A stretch of DNA of 5,514 nucleotides. Source: Deltaproteobacteria bacterium. GTDB lineage: Bacteria; Desulfobacterota; GWC2-55-46. The DNA lies in the NCBI GenBank assembly GCA_016234955.1, contig JACRNN010000184.1, positions 1 through 5,514 on the forward strand. Reading direction: 5' to 3'. Under the pieces are notes generated by a model, which saw only the letters and a list, made by a program, of their open reading frames with translations, was not told the DNA's origin and ran no database searches. Numbering within the stretch: the stretch's first letter is position 1; every line of letters starts with the position of its first letter. This document shows positions 4,308 to 5,514 of this stretch, piece after piece. Position numbers and translations under genes: made by a program.

Positions 4308-5514
4308 ATGCCGGGTTCAAATAGGATGAGGAGATTTCATTTCCTCCTCTCAGCGGTATTGTCGGTCTTTCTGACGGTATCCATGAGTTCTCCATCTGGC
4401 GCGGGTGAGCCCCTGACGCTTGTTGGGCTTCTCGAAGAGGCGCGGGCCAACAACCCGGAACTGAGGGTATTCAAGGAGCGGGCCGGGGCGAAAGAATCGA
4501 GAGTAGGGGTTGAGGGCGCGCTCGACGACCCGACCCTGAAAGTGGAAATGATGGACCTCTCGAAAAGTTACCCCCTGAACATCGCGCCGGGCAACGCGAT
4601 GCTCACCCGCTACACGGTAAGCCAGATGTTCCCCTTCCCCGGCAAGCTCTCCCTGAAGGAAAAGATCGCCGTGAAAGAGGCGCTCTCGGCCAGGGCGGAA
4701 CTTGCCGCAAAGGGGCTTGAGATAGAAAGTTCCGTCAAGGAGGCGTATTTTGAGTACGCCTTCCTTGTGGAGGCCGTAAGGGAGACGGAGGAGATAAAAG
4801 CGCTGCTTATTAATATATCAAGCATAGCCGGGGTGAAGTACTCCACAGGGCAGGCTACGCAGCAGGACGTCCTGAAGGCCCAGGTGGAGACGACCATGCT
4901 GACAAACGATATCATAACCCTCGACGCGGAAAAGGGCGTTGCCGCGGCCAGGCTTAAATCCCTCGTGAACATGGGACAGGATTCGCCCCTTGGAGAGCCT
5001 GCCGGGTTGTCAAAGGCAAGGGCCGTGTTTGACGCCGCGGCGCTCATAGATACGGCTATAAAGAAAAACCCGGAGATAAGGATGGCGGAGTTTGACGCCG
5101 AGGCTAACGAACTGAATGTAGAGCTTGCGAAAAAGAACTATTATCCCGACTTTATGGTGGGGGCCGCGCCCATTCAGAGAGACGGCAGATTCGACAGCTT
5201 TGACGTCATGTTTCAGGTGAATATCCCTATCTGGTGGGGTAAATACGACAGCCGGACAAAAGAGGCGTCCGCGGACGCGCAGTCCTTGAAATGGAAGGCG
5301 CTGTCTCAGAAAAACCTTAAAAGCCTTGAGGTGAAAGGGGCCGCCGTGCAGGTGGAGGCGTCGGACAGGATGCGGTCGCTCTATGAGACGGGTCTCCTGC
5401 CGCAGGTGGAGCTCTCGTTCGAGTCGGCGCTGAAGAACTACGGGGCGGGCAAGATAGACTTCATGACGCTGCTCGACGCGGAACGCCAGTTGAAAAGGAC
5501 AAGGATAGAGTACC
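4308..5514 (+). CDS. TolC/CusC-family outer-membrane efflux protein, N-terminal 402 residues (3' end cut by window edge)
   Basis: This is an outer-membrane channel component of a tripartite efflux pump, closest in feel to CusC/CzcC proteins of heavy-metal RND systems. A signal peptide (MRRFHFLLSAVLSVFLTVSM, 7-26) probably ends at GA near residue 32. It has no lipobox cysteine and no cysteine anywhere in view, so it is not a lipoprotein. The two OEP (PF02321) repeats are visible. The first runs about 36-235, with LLEEARANNPELR, SQMFPFPGKL (105-114) and YSTGQATQQDVLKAQVE (178-194). The second starts about 240, with KKNPEIRMAEFDAEA, YYPDFMVGAA (278-287), FQVNIPIWWGK and YGAGKIDFMTLLDAERQL (378-395). 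The last mirrors the first-repeat motif, as expected from the internal duplication. The family is usually 420-460 residues, so only the end is missing. A strong AAGGAGGTG (4291-4299) precedes the ATG. The adaptor and inner-membrane pump genes are expected beyond the window. It lies downstream of operator O2 and is probably derepressed with it. Confidence 0.92.
   Translation, partial: MPGSNRMRRFHFLLSAVLSVFLTVSMSSPSGAGEPLTLVGLLEEARANNPELRVFKERAGAKESRVGVEGALDDPTLKVEMMDLSKSYPLNIAPGNAMLTRYTVSQMFPFPGKLSLKEKIAVKEALSARAELAAKGLEIESSVKEAYFEYAFLVEAVRETEEIKALLINISSIAGVKYSTGQATQQDVLKAQVETTMLTNDIITLDAEKGVAAARLKSLVNMGQDSPLGEPAGLSKARAVFDAAALIDTAIKKNPEIRMAEFDAEANELNVELAKKNYYPDFMVGAAPIQRDGRFDSFDVMFQVNIPIWWGKYDSRTKEASADAQSLKWKALSQKNLKSLEVKGAAVQVEASDRMRSLYETGLLPQVELSFESALKNYGAGKIDFMTLLDAERQLKRTRIEY

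Noticed and set aside
4610..5047. Minus-strand open frame (145 codons) opposite the TolC-like gene
   Set aside because: It is a Ser/Ala-rich shadow of the real coding frame, which carries clear TolC-family motifs throughout.

Overview
The window reads as chromosomal DNA from a GC-rich, Gram-negative (diderm) bacterium. The outer-membrane TolC-type protein and two signal peptides show the double envelope. The tmk-holB-ricT gene order, heavy use of ATA and AGG codons, and a long palindromic intergenic repeat would suit a Desulfobacterota or Nitrospirota-like lineage, but the lineage is inference and I cannot fix it from sequence alone.

Left half (1-2313, minus strand): a conserved housekeeping cluster transcribed right to left. 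It is tmk (thymidylate kinase), holB (DNA polymerase III delta prime) and ricT (PSP1-domain protein, cut by the window edge). The cluster is decorated by three repeat structures. A nearly perfect 40-bp-arm palindrome lies between holB and ricT. A degenerate tandem duplication of about 50 bp covers the holB translation start region. An 11-bp inverted repeat sits in the 3' end of tmk. The tmk start is best placed at a TTG codon chosen by a GGAGG ribosome site.

Right half (2444-5514, plus strand): a divergently transcribed regulatory and efflux locus. A strong sigma70-type promoter (TTGACA, 17 bp, TATATT), whose spacer is filled by a 19-bp dyad, drives a BlaI/MecI/CopY-family repressor. Five bases later comes an M56 (BlaR1/MecR1-like) membrane zinc protease. 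This protease has no penicillin-binding sensor domain. After its last membrane helix it ends in a 31-residue tail with four Cys and six His, which looks like a metal-binding sensor. A second dyad sharing 14 of 19 positions with the first, including the whole ATTCTACAA half-site, lies just upstream of the next two genes: a small exported FixH/YtkA-like protein and a TolC/CusC-family outer-membrane efflux protein that runs off the window.

Reading of the whole: the right half looks like a self-contained, probably metal-responsive version of the beta-lactam BlaR1-BlaI circuit. The membrane protease would sense metal on the outside, inactivate the repressor inside, and release both its own promoter and that of an export operon. 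The domain assignments are well supported. The metal ligand, the repressor-cleavage step and the operator function are inference.
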